A stretch of DNA of 64,000 nucleotides, taken from assembly GCA_024349245.1 (NCBI GenBank), contig JALDNG010000022.1, forward strand, positions 15,423,501 to 15,487,500, read 5' to 3'. The stretch is from Neodontobutis hainanensis. Lineage: Eukaryota > Chordata > Actinopteri > Gobiiformes > Odontobutidae. Shown here piece after piece: positions 11,961 to 25,500 of this stretch. Each line of letters opens with the position of its first letter. Positions within the stretch are counted from its first letter, which is position 1. The position numbers were made by a program, and so were the translations under genes. The notes beneath the pieces are model-generated. The model made no database searches. It saw nothing but the letters and a program-made list of their open reading frames with translations, and had not been told where the DNA came from.

Positions 11961-13475
11961 TAAGAAAAACGTAAGCTGTTTCCTCTTTGATTCCCAAGCT
12001 GTAACCATTTGTAAGTCTTTATACTATGTCAATTTCAGTAATTACCCCCTTTATTTTCATTAAATAATATAAAGTCTGAAGGGTTTTCAAACTATGTGAG
12101 CTACTTAAGTAAAAATAGGCCACTGTTGCCTATATCAAAGAGTGAGCTAACGTGGACGGTCAAGTGTTCATCTAAAATGATAACTTGAGTTGTAATATAG
12201 TTATACACACTATAAGTAGCCTATTTATACAATTGTAAGCTATAATAATACCATTATACACATCAAGGATTTAACAATAATAACCACAAAAACAAAATCC
12301 CGAATATATTTAGTACTTTTTTTCTCTTCTGAAGGTTACTTAATAAAATGTAGCTATGTCTACCACCCCTTTTTAAAATACATTTTGGTGAACATTGTGG
12401 AGAAAGTAGGTCATTATTTATGGTCCATGGTGTGTGTCACATGTAGAGATAACAAAACAGTGGGACCACCTTGTTGTAGTTGTGTTACTTGACTCTTACC
12501 TGTAACTGACACTGTCCTACACTAAAACAGGACCTCAGCCTCTCACACACATATCCCATCTTTTACTGTTTATCTTCAAAAGAATAAATGAAATCTTTAT
12601 TGTCAGAGTTTAGGAAAAGCTCTTATTGATTCCTCATGTTTATTATAGACTATCTTTGCTCCATAAGACCAGACCGAGACTTCAATCAGACTGTTTTATT
12701 TTAAAGAAAGATGTGCCTTGAAAGGTTTGGTTTTCAGGTTGTTGTAAATAAAAGTAAGGATAGATAATAGGTCTTTAGGATGCATTTAAGTCTTTAAAGG
12801 ATAATTTAGACTGACTGTAGATCTGTAAATGTGTCCAGTCATTGGAAGTTTTTTTTATTGAAGTTACATTCTGTATTTTCTGTAAGTTACATTCTGTTTG
12901 GTTTTACAGATACATTATAGTTGTTTTCAACCTTTATTTAATTTGGATAGTCCCATTTATTTATTTATCTTTCTCAAGTCAGTCTGACCCAAATAAGATC
13001 CATTGTACGTGTGTTGTTTTTGTTTTGTGGCGGGAGAAAACAGAGCAGCCAGAGAACAAAACTTACTCAGACACAGATCAACCCAGGACCTTTTTGCTGT
13101 GAGACAGAAAAGCCCAGGACTCAACGTCAATACTGTGTCTTCAGCTGAACCCAAGACAAACTACCACTGGAATCAGCAAAATTATACTGGAAAGAGTTGT
13201 CTTCTATGTCATATAATTTTAATTATTAGAATTACTAGAAACGCACCAAAATTGCCTCAAAATCACATACATTTTATGATAAAGATATAAAAGATGGCTA
13301 TAACTGAATAGATATTGTACAAATGTGTAGAACGTTTTAAAAATAAACATATGCAAATTTGAGTTTCATTGTCGAGGGATTACCTCAAGGTTTGCCTGAG
13401 GTTGGTCACTTTTCAGAAGGTTGACTTTAGAGGCAGACACACATTTTAGTCACTGCAGCAAAACGAGCCGAAAGC
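11961..13475. other. Intergenic region between ankmy1 and the unknown gene
   Basis: The first about 760 bases are AT-rich and show nothing recognisable. The rest (about 12722-13170) matches the 3' flank of the next gene and is listed separately. The stretch from 13171 to 13475 should contain the promoter and 5' UTR of the gene starting at 13476. No clear TATA box could be assigned. Confidence 0.4.
12722..13170 (+). repeat. Duplicated 3'-flank segment, upstream copy
   Basis: Two blocks match sequence just downstream of the unknown gene. The first is TTGTAAATAAAAGTAAGGAT with ATAATAGGTCTTTAGGATGC (12740s-12780s), matched at 15751-15805. The second is TGTGAGACAGAAAAGCCCA followed by CAGCTGAACCCAAGACAAAC (about 13097-13160), matched at about 15940-16008. 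The upstream copy has about 200 extra bases between the blocks. It looks like the leftover 3' end of a lost tandem copy of the gene. Confidence 0.75.
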
Positions 13476-15705
13476 AATGGATTTCCAAAAGAAAAAAGGT
13501 AAAAATGGCAGAAACAAGATTAACAACAAGGTCTTGGTATTGGCAGGGATGTGGTCCCAAGTTCTGCGTCAGAACCAGCGACCTGTCCCATTGGACAAAC
13601 ATGAAGAGGAGCAAGCCCCCCCAGCCTCAGAGGTATGACTGAGAAAATGTGGATTTCAGTGTTTTGTTTTCATCAATAGAGCTTTAGTTATGGGTTTTCT
13701 GGTGATAATAATGTTGTAGTGGACTGTTGGAAGACCCTTTTGGTAACTGAAGCGCATTAAAAAAAACATCTTTTCTTTTACAGGAACACATTCCAGACTC
13801 AGTCCCAGTATCTGAGGTCGAGGTCTGTGTTGTGGATGTGTTCCCAACAGCGTCTGAGCCTGAAGAAGGCAAAGACACAAGCCAAACGCTTCAGAGGTTG
13901 AGAAAGAAGCCCCGGTGTCAGAGGAGGCCGACCCAGAGTTTCATGTTTCTGTTCAAAAGGAACAAACACCAACATCTGAGGGACCCCTGGAAGCATCTCC
14001 ACAAGTATCTGAGACTGAAAGTGTCCTTCAAAAGGAACAAAGTGAAGACCAAGTTTCCTCACCATCAGCTCCTGAGTCTGACCAACAGCCTGACCGGACT
14101 CCAGTGTCCCAGGACGAGGCAGCGTCACCAGAGTCTGAGGCATGTCATGGTTTCTTTTTAAAACAGGACCATGTGACAGCTGTCTCTGTTAGTCAGAGAG
14201 ACTCACTGCCAAAAAACATGGATTCCAATAAGAAGAAAGACAGAAATGGCCGCAACAAGAATAAAAACAAGATCCTGGTATCTGCTGGGATGTGGTCCCA
14301 AGCTCTAATCCAAAACCAAAGACCTGCCCCATTGGAGGATGAATGTGAAGAGGAGCAAGCACCATCAGGGTCAGAGGTATGTCTGAATATCAATTATAAG
14401 TGTTCTCTGTTTTAAGACCCTTTTGGTAATTTAAACTTATAAAACATCCTATTTTATTTTCAGGAACACATTCCAGTCTCTGTCCCAGTATCTGAGGTTG
14501 AGGTATGTGTTGTGGAAGTGTTCCCAGCGTCTGAGCCTGAAGAAGGCAAAGAACAGACTCCAATAAGTTCAGAGACTGAGAAAGAAGCACCAGTGTCAGA
14601 GAAGGAAGACCCAGGGCTTCAGGTCTCCTTTGAAGAGGACGCTCCTTTGTCTGATGATGAAGGCACAGAAAAACCAACAGCAGTCTCTGAAAGTCCCCTG
14701 GGAGCAACTCCAACAGTCTCTGAGACTGAAAGAGGCCATGAAGACTCAGTGCCAGGGGTTGTTTTTCAGCAGGAACAAAGTGACTGCACCAGAGGTCCAT
14801 GTCTCTGTTGAGCAGGCAGAGATCTTTGAGGTATTTACTAATTCTACATCTTGGTTTTAGTGCTGACTGTTACCTTTGTGTTTTCAGCAAAAGTAAATCA
14901 AACTGTTTGTATTTTATAAACAGGAACACAATGTGGAGACAGAGGAAAGATCTGAAACCTGTGTTGAGGAGGCCTCACCATCAGCTCCTGAGTCTGACTC
15001 AGGGCCTCTGGAGTTTGACGAGGCAGCATCAACAGTGTATGAGGTACTGAAGATGCCATGTTATTCAATAAAGAATAAAGATTCTCAACATGAAGAAGAT
15101 ACACACCAGGCCCCACAAGTGTCTGAAGAATGTAAAGAACAGCCTACAGCACCAGCATCAGAGGTAAGTTAAAGAAACTATTCAAGAATGGGTTCACGCT
15201 AGAGACTAAAGTATCAATGTGACTGAATTTGCTCAAACGTAGAAACTCATAACTTTGTTTTCTTCAACAGGGTCACACTGAGGAGACACTTGGTACACCA
15301 GAGAGAGATGTATGTGAAGAGGAGTCAGCACAAGTAACTTCTGAACAAGAACCAACACATGCTATAACATCCGAGAGTGACGTCCTTCCAACACCAGAAC
15401 CAGCACCTCCAGTGGTCAACCACACAAGTGCCCCAGTTATGCTCACAGTCGGACAAACAGACCTTCAGCGCCTGGCTTTGCAAAAAAACGCTGAGCAGCA
15501 GGAAACACAGACGAGAAGGCAGGACGAGCTCAGAGAGAGACTGGAGAACCTGGAGAGGCTCATAGAACATTCTGAGCAGAAATCGATGAAGAAGAGGTCT
15601 CTGTGGAAGAGATTCAAAGGACTCTTCCAACGAAACAGCCATCTTAACCTCTTCAACAGCCCGTCCTCCTCACGCCTAACCCCCCCTCCTCTTCCTCACG
15701 CCTAA
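13476..15705 (+). CDS. Uncharacterised Ser/Glu/Pro-rich protein with internal exon duplication; two frame breaks
   Basis: I do not recognise this gene. Exons by GT/AG sites: 13476-13631, 13784-14376, 14464-14830, 14924-15163, 15271-15705 (stop). Exon 1 encodes a basic Lys/Asn-rich start, then AGMWSQVLRQNQRPVPL. The end of exon 2 repeats this (SAGMWSQALIQNQRPAPLE), and the introns after both copies share GACCCTTTTGGTAA, so an exon-intron unit of about 750 bases was duplicated in tandem. Exons 2-4 are acidic and rich in Pro, Ser and Glu, with recurring EHIPxSVPVSEVEVCVV and SAPESD phrases. The last exon ends in a predicted helix rich in Glu/Arg/Gln (RRQDELRERLENLERL), a basic patch (KKRSLWKRFKGLFQRN) and a Pro-rich tail. 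Exon 2 is one base short (break near 13870-13888) and exon 3 one base long (break near 14775-14785). It may be a real but mis-sequenced gene or a young pseudogene. No signal peptide or membrane span is visible. Confidence 0.55.
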
Positions 15706-15734
15706 CCCCTCCCCTATTTCTTCTTATTTCTTAT

Positions 15735-16020
15735 TTTGATTTTTTGGCTGTTGCAAATAAAAGTAAAGATGGCACAACTAGAAAGATAATAGGTCTTTAG
15801 GATGCATTTACATTTAACATCCAAGTGTATTTGTCATGGCTTTTTGTCGTCTTACTTGCTACTCAACCAGAAAACAAACTACTCAGACACAGAGGACTGA
15901 TCTCAATTATTAATATAATCGTGGAACCTTTTTTTCTGTGAGACAGAAAAGCCCACCTGTGCTGCCTGAATGTTGGGATACTGTGTCCTCAGCTGAACCC
16001 AAGACAAACCACCACTGGAC
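15735..16020 (+). repeat. Duplicated 3'-flank segment, downstream copy
   Basis: This is the counterpart of 12722-13170: the AATAAAAGTAAAGATGG block, the ATAATAGGTCTTTAGGATGC block, then the GTGAGACAGAAAAGCCCA and CAGCTGAACCCAAGACAAAC blocks in the same order and orientation. It belongs to the 3' end of the 13476-15705 gene. Confidence 0.75.
15756..15761 (+). terminator. Polyadenylation signal of the unknown gene
   Basis: AATAAA lies 51 bases after the stop codon on the coding strand. The same context is present in the duplicated upstream copy at about 12750. Confidence 0.55.
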
Positions 16021-16060
16021 AATAAAGAACACGGACACATCTTTTGAATCACTTCATCCT

Positions 16061-16066
16061 TTTATT
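16061..16066 (-). terminator. Candidate stxbp3 polyadenylation signal
   Basis: Minus-strand AATAAA about 500 bases after the stxbp3 stop. A second minus-strand AATAAA at 16257-16262 is closer to the stop. Which one is used cannot be told from sequence. Confidence 0.4.
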
Positions 16067-16561
16067 AGTCAGCAATTTAAAAATAAACAGTAAATGTTTT
16101 GTTAAAAAGACATTTCAAAATCACACAATGTGCTCATAAACAGTAACAAACAAAGTCAGAATGGCAACAGCAGGTTTTCAGTGCTATTTGTTATTTACAT
16201 TAGCCACACCACTCTGTGTTAAGAGAATGTCATAGGGTTTTAACAAAAGTGATTATTTATTCAAGAGGCAAACATACAAAGGCAGGTTAGACTGAACAGG
16301 AAAAATTAGATAAATGTTTAAGTAATACATTGTTCTTGAGGCGATTTTTAAAACACCATATTGAAGTAACTTTCCCTCATACTTGACTGTGGAGCAGGTT
16401 AAAAAAGGTTTGAAAAATAAAAATAAAGATGAGTAATACGTGAATTCCCTTCAGTCTTTTTTTTCCCAAACAGGACTTGAGTGCGTTGTGCTGAAAAACG
16501 TGTGTTTACGAGACTCTAAAGATGTGGTTAGTCTGAAGTTTTTATTTTTTTTAAATTTTTC

Positions 16562-19500
16562 TCAAGTGTTGCTCTTCTCATCGATTGTGAAAGTCTCCAT
16601 GGGGCCTTTGCTCAGGGCCTTGATGTCTTGGAGAAGGCTGGTTGGGGTGAGAATATGAGAGGAACCTGGGAAAGAATAAAGCACAGGGGACAATAAGTTA
16701 AAAGTGTTCCTCAGCTTTTAATGGCTCCGGCAACAGCTGCTGCGTACTAAAAACCAGTAAAACCATTATAATAATATTAATATAATGTTTTGTGAGTCGC
16801 TGGAGGAGAACAGTACAATGGCCCTCTTTCACAAATCAGACTAAACCAACTCAGATCAAATCTGAACTCAAGGTTTTCCTGAGTTTTCTGTTTCAGAAAA
16901 CAAGTTTAGAGTTGGGTCAGTCAACTCTGAGTCGGATCACTCTGGGTTTAGGTGAAGAGTAAAGAGGATTCAACATGGAAACGGTAATCCAATGGTGGCT
17001 GCCATGTTAGAGTAAAGTCATGTGACTATGTAGAGACTATAGTCAGGTTTCAAATCTTTTTTTAAAGTAACATACAGTATAATAATATCTACACAGACTC
17101 AAGCCTGAATGAATATTAAAAGGATGCAAATACAATAATATTTTCTGTATATTCATCTAAACATATAAAAATAATAATAATCTATTTCACCATTTTTTAT
17201 TGACCTAGATCTCTGAATGTACCCTAATCTGGCATTTTTGGGTAAATCTCAGTAAATGTAATACTTTTGGAACAATATACGTAACTCGGCTATGTTTTAA
17301 ATAACCTGACAATAACCAAAAGTGTTTATGCACTGCAAAGAATCAGTTTTATACTGAGTGATTGTTATTTTCTAATGCAAGGTTGGTGCTGTGCTAAAAC
17401 TGACCGATGATGACTTCGCAGGACTTTACAGCCTGAGTGACCTCGTAGGCGCAGCGCATCTCTGAGTACGTGACTCCTCCGATGATGAAGATGATGAGAC
17501 GTGCGCCGCTGCGTCGTTCGTCCTGAGAACTGGGCTTGTGTTTCTGGCGTGCACTGTTCAGGGAGACACAAGGAGCACCCAGAGAAACAGCATGAGTCAA
17601 CACCTGCTCTAAATGTCAGAGATAGCACTAACCACAGAGGAGTGAAAATTATCACCCACCTGACAGCCCCCGAGCCATTCCACGCCGCGGGACACTCCGA
17701 CTGGTGCGGCCACTCCTTGGTGTCCAGTTTGTTCTCAAGTGCATCCTAAAACAACAGTCTTAATATTATTATTTGATCACATATTATTAGGTCAAATCCA
17801 TTTAACTGCAGCTTATGTCTCAAATCTGGACAGAAAATGCACCATTTACACAGTCAGCTTATATAGTAATATTTTTCATATTTGTATTGAGTAATAATAC
17901 ATGCCCCATAGTGTTGTGGGCTAGACAACACTAACAGAGGCAAATTTTGGAATAAGACACAAACAGGTTTCAAGATGCCCCAAGAGTATTTGAAAACCAC
18001 AAATTTCTGAAACACTTGTACAATGAGCTGATAAGACATTTGTGTAATTTCTCGGGGGAATAAAAGAGTAAATATGCTTTACTTCATCCCACCCCTCAAT
18101 CAGATCAATCAATCAAAAGCATTTAGAGTTCTCAATACACGTCATGATGTGGACAAATAAACCAGTTGTGTTTGTGGCTGTTTTTTTATTTAGACCTCTA
18201 TGTCCAAGGCAAGACATAAGTCGTTACAAGACCGGTCTCATTAAACATGAGCATAATGCCTTTATTTAACTGTACTCCGACCTTTTCCTCTGGAGTGATT
18301 TCACAGCACAATGAAGCGTTTAAGCATGTCAATGACACAGCTTTTATGTCAAAACACACAAATGCCTTATGAGCCAGGAGTCCTGAGGACATACTAACCT
18401 GTCACATGAAGCCAATAGGGACTCACAAATGTAAATCCGAGATGTATCTGATGACCTTGTTCTGATAAGCTGCCTCTTTTACACTTTTTACTCCATTGTT
18501 TTTATTGTTTTTCTCACAAGTTGTTTTCAAAGTGACCCATAAGTTCAGTTTTTCTTTATGGCAAACGTGACACATTTGCTCCCTTGTTTCCTCCGACCAT
18601 AAAAACCCACGTTAAGACCCTGCATCTGGTTGGTGCTGTAATGTATTTCTACATCACAAGAAAATGTCTGCACGAGCTCAAAACTGTTTGGAGTGAGCTT
18701 TGAGTACCAACATTGTAAAGTGATAACCCATGGAGTCATAACAAATATCTTTTTGCTCTTTAACGGTCTGCATTAGACTCCGTGTGGTTGTTACAGACCT
18801 TCCTCTGATTAAGCCTTAGCAGCTAGAGTAACAACACGAGAGAGAACTGCGTGTCCACTAAAGAAACAAACGTTAAACCTGACTCACTCGTAGTCTTTAA
18901 TCCTGTAATAACCTAGGCTGGTGTTCAGTAATCAAGTTATTAATTAATATCTACAGTAACACACTCTTAGTGAGCTTAACTAAGAACAATATGTTCTTAA
19001 CTCTATTACTGCGGCATTTGAAGGCACCTGAACACATCAAAAGCTACAGTAAACTAGCTTGCTCTTTTAAACTTTTTACATTTCATCACAATAATCGACA
19101 AACAGGAAACCCAATGCCTGCGTGACCATATAAATGTGAGTATGTCTCTAAACTGTGTGACTTTGTGCTGCTGTCCGGCTCAGGAGCATGCTCAGTGCGC
19201 TGTGTTGATCTTAATTGGAGTAAGCTGTATACATGCAGCAGTAATCTGACCACAAACCGCATCATCCAGTTGTGTTTCTCTGAATTTGAGAAATTCAAAG
19301 GATTGCACCCCCCTCGGAGTAAGGTGTATACAGCAGTTTAGCACTAAAGCAATAATTGGGTTTTCTTCATGTAAACGGACTAAGTAGAGCTGACTGTTTC
19401 ATGGTAAAACTAGCTTAGATGAAAAAATAAATCCAATTCCGTAAAAACTAAAATACTTCAGGAAATGGCTCAGGCTGTAAGGGGTTACATGACTGGTATT

Positions 19501-22500
19501 TGGGCTCAGGTGTGAAATAACATCAAACAACTAAATAAATGTATAATCTCTCCGTTGTCGCTTTGTCAAACACTAACCTCCATGACGTCTTTAATCATCG
19601 GCGTCCACCTGGACAGGTTGTAGGTTTGCTCCTGGGATCGATCTCGTCTCGCATGTTTGCGAGAAAAAAAACTTGACTGCACAAAACAGAACTTATATTA
19701 GAATTGTACAATTGGTAGTCAGTCTTAGAAAGAAAGAAACCAATGAATCTTCAAACAGTCAAATGTATTTTGAGTTTATCTCAGTGTCACATGACTGAGT
19801 CAGTGTTGTGTTCACGTACAGTTGTGATGATGGGAACGCCCAGCTCTTTCCAGTTCAGGATAAACTCTCGTTCTTCTTCGATCTTTACATGTTGGATGAG
19901 TTTACTTAAGTTTTCTTCTGTTGTTCCTGCAAAACAACAACCAACAGACTTTAAAAATGCACAGCCTGAAAGCTATTAATCTAAGCCCATCAAATTTATT
20001 TTGTGTTCATTGTTTAAATTGATGTTCTTCTACATTGTACCATGTTGTTATTAAAAGTAAATTCTCAAAAGACAAAAACAATTCATGTTGCATTGGGAAA
20101 AAAAGATATACTAGTAGCCTTGTATACCAGACCATTTTCCTTTTTTCAAAACGAGGACAGTCTGGTCCCTTTCTCACAGTGAATCCCTTCCTCTGCAATT
20201 TTGCAGACGGAACAATCACAAGCCGTTTGTCTGCAGCAGGGAGTGGTTTGCTGGCCACGTCATACACAAGTTACTCTGCCCGCGCGGCCTATCCGAAAGA
20301 TTCAGCATGGTGGACGGCCGCTGCTACCGAGAGGCCGTTTCTTCCTGCTCTTTCCTCGGTTTTGAATAACCAGTAAAGTGTAAAAATGATAAAAACCCAC
20401 AGTGTCCGCTCTACTGCTGGTAGTTAATTAGTGGCACTAACATTCTTGTTGACAACTGGCTGTGTGGTTTCGACTTTTTTTGCTTCACGACCGGTGTTTC
20501 TCTGGTTAACATTCCTTCCATAAAATCGAAAGCACGCAACAGGGTACCAAACCAACTACTTTGTATATTTATAAGAAAATATCACACAAGTCTCCACCGC
20601 ACATAAATCTCCTGAAAAACTAATCTTTTTTTTTTAGGCCACTCAAAAATCACAAACACGAATACATGAAACAGACAGTTTCAGATTTTGACATTTAAAA
20701 TTTTTGCCATTTTGCCCCATTGAGCGCAAAAGCAGTAAATTCAAGTTTTCCCTGTGATTTCCCAAAAATCCAAACTAAACATTAAACTTTTTCCCAATAG
20801 TGTGATTGTAATTTTTCACTAACTTAAAGAAAAAAAGGTTAAAGTAAAAGCATCTGGAGTTTTCAGACGTTTCATCTCTAATTCCAAGAGACTTTATCAA
20901 TTCTGAGATCAACTAATTTGAGTCCAGATGCTTTTACTTTAACCCTTTTTAAAGATGACATGGATGACTGAGAACCTTCACATACATGTAACTCAATGGG
21001 CCATATCTTCCCGATCCAAACACAAGTATCTGGAGGAGACGGAAGCTCATTGAGGGGTGTGTCCAAATCTACTTTTTCAAATTTTCTTTTGACACAGTCA
21101 CATCAAAGTGGAGCTGAGACAAGGAGCACTCACATTTTTGTGTAAATCCAGTTGATTAACTTGGGTCTGTCAAACCTTAACTACATGCTATAGTTTTTGT
21201 TTATAAGTATTTATTAAATATACTGTCCTTTCTAAGCTATGATCCAAGCATTAAACTGACTTGAGTGGAACTCAGATATAAGGAACTGCTCTTTTATGTG
21301 TGTTTGAAAGAAAGAAAGAAATGTAGAAATATTGGTACACTTCACATTATTGTCAGAGCTAAAAAAAAGTCATGAGAAATTAGAGATTTAAGACAATTAA
21401 GACATTTGTACCGTCGACACTGAAGATGTAAAGCAGCACGGCTCTGATCTTGTCGTGGATGCCGTACGGATGGAGCAACACAGGGAGCAACGTCCGCATC
21501 GGGTCCTTCACTTTCACCCCCTCCACGTCAGAGCCCACTGCCAGGTCCTGTCACATCAACAAACAGCTCACTAACCAGGATTTGAGCTCCAAAAAAAAAA
21601 AAACACATTATTATCCTGGACATGTTCGTGTCAAGGAGCAGAGACACACCTGTTCAGCTTTGCAGAGTTTCTCGACGTTGTTTGAGTAGTGCTTCATGCA
21701 GTCCTCAGCCAACTGCAGATGGACTGTTTTCTACGAGACAGAAAAAGAAGAAAGTGAGATTTACACAAATGCATGAAGGTTATTGCACATTTAGGGTAAA
21801 GATGTTTAATTTTGAACTGGTTAATATAATTTCAATAAGCACACATAGTAACTCTTCTTCCTTGTAAGACCTGTCATGCTCTGATTGGTCTTTTTTTGGC
21901 TGTATAACCTGTCTTGTCTATTTCTATAAAAAGGTATCTGTATAAAGTCTAATTTAGGAATTAGAATATCCTAAACATGCTTGTAACAGTGAGGGCCTAT
22001 TTGTTTGTCATTTTAAAATGTATCCTTTTTAATAAAGCTCTTTAAATGTAAAAAAAAAACACTTTCAAAACTGCTGCATCAATTACCTCTGTGAGCTGTT
22101 TACGAAACGCAGGCATCTTCTTCATCATTTGGGCCAAATTACTGATCGAAATCTGTAAAACATGACGAATCAGAAGTGTTTTTCTCATAATTTAATATCT
22201 GAGTAAATTAAACTGTTTATTTCCAATCTCTGCTTCACCTTTCCATCTGGCTGCTTCTTGGAGGCAGATATTTCTTTGACCATCTTTGGGATTTGTCTGT
22301 TTAAGAGGGAATAATAAAGGGTAAAGGTAAGTATAAACAGTGGTTGCCTGTGTTTCCACTCTCAGTGCTTGTGAACCTACTCTGTGACCTCTGCGATGTG
22401 TTTGTGCCGTAGTTTGATCCACAGCATGTCGTCCTCGTTGAGCAGAGCCTGTTTCTCCGCACCATCTTTGCCTTTATACCTGGACACGACAAATGAGAGC

Positions 22501-25500
22501 CTATTATTTAACGATATACCACTGTCATTGTCAAAGAAAAATGTCTGCAAGTTCCAAGGTTATTAAAAAAATTCAATCACGTACAGTTTTAGATTTACAA
22601 ATCGTAACAAAGAACAGGTTTCTAAACTGAATGAACATAAAACGTGAAATTAAAGTGCATTTACACAAAATACACAAAAAGAGTTCACTTCATTGAGTTC
22701 TGTAATGTCACTCCTTCTCCTTAGATTTATAGTTAATGCGGGTTTTTTATATGAATGACCAAATAAATATTAAGAAAAATAAGACCAACCAACCAAACCA
22801 ACACCTTTAGCTCCAGATAAAATTGCCTGTTTTTGAGTTGCCTACTGTTTACGAAAGTTATAACGGTCTAGTTTTCTTGTTGAGACTAACTAAATGAAAC
22901 GGAGAAGAGCATAGCATGAGATGAAGAAACTAAGATGACATCAAATAAAAAACAAAAATAGAATATTATAGACACTGGAGAGGTACAATGCAGAGAGGAA
23001 GAAAATGGCGATTATTTTTACTTGTATGTGTCGTCCTTTATCTCGATGAGGTCGTAGGCCATGGCCTGGTAGGTGAGCTCGTGCAGAATGGGGCTGACCG
23101 CGTCAAAACCTCGCTCCACAATCAGCAGCTGGGCCTGGGTCTTTCTGTCTCCGAGTTCCTGGAGAGACACAGCGACAGAAACATTAACTAAAGACTGGGA
23201 AATGAATCAAAAATAGTATGAAATTGACTTAATCTTTATCTTAAGGGCTGAAAGAAGGATTACAGTCTTACCATAAATAGTATAATAATGTTTTTTTTAA
23301 GAATATAGACTACATAGAAATACAGGAGAAGGGATTATTCAGCCAATTATTGAGAAATGAAATTAATTATAGGTGATGCAAAATGTTCAAATAACCTTGT
23401 TTTTACTGAACTATATAAAGCAAGACAAAAAAGTTTTCCAATTGAATCTATATATCAAAGTAGCTACAGTTTCAAATTCAGAAAATAACATTATAACAAA
23501 AATAATGGAGATTGACATCAATTACATTTTGAAAGCTTTTCGCTTTCATCTTAATTTCATTTTTGAATTTGCACCAAGTTATACCAGTTTTATTTAAAGA
23601 ATGTGTAATTTTTTTTTGATTCATCCTTTTTAAAGCATTTTTTTCCCCAAAAAATGTTATGTTAAAACAATTCACAACTGGTGTGAAATATTGGGGAATA
23701 TGTCGAGGCCATGAGTTTTTAAGTTGGTCTATTCCAATTAAAATTACCGTCTTAAAAACTTACAACTGGCTTTTTTTTTTTTTACCTCTTTGGCTTTTTC
23801 TTTTTCCCTGTGTGTTGCCTCCTGTTTCTCTGCAGAAAACACCCCGCCCCCTTATCCCTCCAGGTTGAATGTTATTGACACGCATTGGTTAAGGGTTTAA
23901 ACCCGAGTTGAGAGAGAAAGTGGAACCAGCGTCATGCAACAAAGTGCAACTCTGTGTTTGTTCAACCGGCTTTGCCTACTGCCTGAGTCTGTACCAAAAA
24001 ACAGAAGCCATGTATAAAAGGATAAATCTTTCATGTTTAAAGTTAATACCACAAAAATAACAGCCTCGGTGTGACATCATGTTAGACATCCACATCGTCT
24101 TATAATCTTTTCTAAACCAAACACCTTCTCAAAACTAAATTCAGTGATTTCTCGTTAGAGTAAAATGACACAGGGTCTTTGTTATCCAATTTGCTCCTGA
24201 GGCTAAGACGCTGTTTTTGGTGTCAACAGACTTTCTGAAAGAGAGACTTCACCTTTTTCTTTCCGCTGTCGTCCAGCTCATAATGTTTGGCCAGTTTGTT
24301 GTCAACGAGCTCTGCCAGGATCTTTGCGTTCTCCATGTTGCCGTCTCTAGTTATTAAACAGATTAACACATTTTAGGGCCTCATCATGAAAACACTCAAA
24401 CAAAATACCCAATTGATAAAGAAGTATCTACAGTGTGATTTAAATTTGCATTCGTGGTTTCAAGCCTTTAGGACACAGTGCGCTCACACACAAACGTCTC
24501 AGGTGAGTTGTTTCCTGATAAAGATGTGAGTTCAGGTGTCTGCTCAGGGGCTGAAGTGTCCTGTAAAGTGAGTAAACATTGTGCGTCTTACTTCCTGTAT
24601 CTGACCCCTGGGTACTCCTCCAACGTGGCACACAGAGATACCAGTTGGTCTGCCAGAGTCTCCAGTGTCTTCTTTTTGTTCTGACTGTTGGGGCTGTAGA
24701 TGCTCCTAAAAGCTCCAGGGTTGTCACATGTGAAAACCTGAGAAGGACACATGAGGACAAATGCAGCGTGGGACAAAGAGAAGTTACATTTTCGTTTGGG
24801 ACTGGTACTCACTACAGCTCTAATGACCAGCAAATTAAAAAAAATGTGGCGCAAACTGCAAATAATGCTCTTCTGGATATTTATATTTGAAGCATAGTTA
24901 GTGTTGCTGCATTGACCAAGACATGTCCAAGACCAGATATGTTTTATGACTATGTCAGGGCAAGATCAAATCAAAACCATAACCAGTGCATGATACATTG
25001 TAATAGATACAAGGGAACAGTAAATAAAAATCTAAATAGCCCAGAATCATGGAGGTTAGTGTTTGGTGAAGGAAGCAAAGTTAGTCCAGTATTAGTCTTC
25101 AGTCAATCCCAAGAACAGATAAATAGGAAGAAGAAGAGCACTCACTTGAGCCTCTTGGGGCATGAACGAGATGTTGATTTCTTTACAGACTTTGATGTAC
25201 TTTGCACATGAGAGCTTCATGTTGTTGAACAGGTCATCGGGGCAGTCTATGGGACAAACAAGGTTTTATTTTACACATTAAAGTTATTGTAAGTTATTAT
25301 TCTATTGTTTTAATGTCACTTACAGTCTGTGAAATAAACATATGCTGCATTATATTTGGGTTTGGGCTTGAAATCCTGAATGAAGGCCTCCACACACTGT
25401 TGACGAGGGGAAAAAAAGCTGTAATTAAAGCTAAAGAGGAAAAATAAGTTAAAGAATGGATGAAGAAACAAACCTTTGCTGTTGGAGTCATGAAGTAGAT

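Noticed and set aside
13832..14161. 109-codon open frame in exon 2 of the unknown gene
   Set aside because: Comparison with the duplicated copy shows the conserved protein continues in another frame after about 13888. This frame is the product of the frame break.
21303..21321. GAAA-type short tandem run
   Set aside because: Only a few units; an ordinary microsatellite with no evident role.
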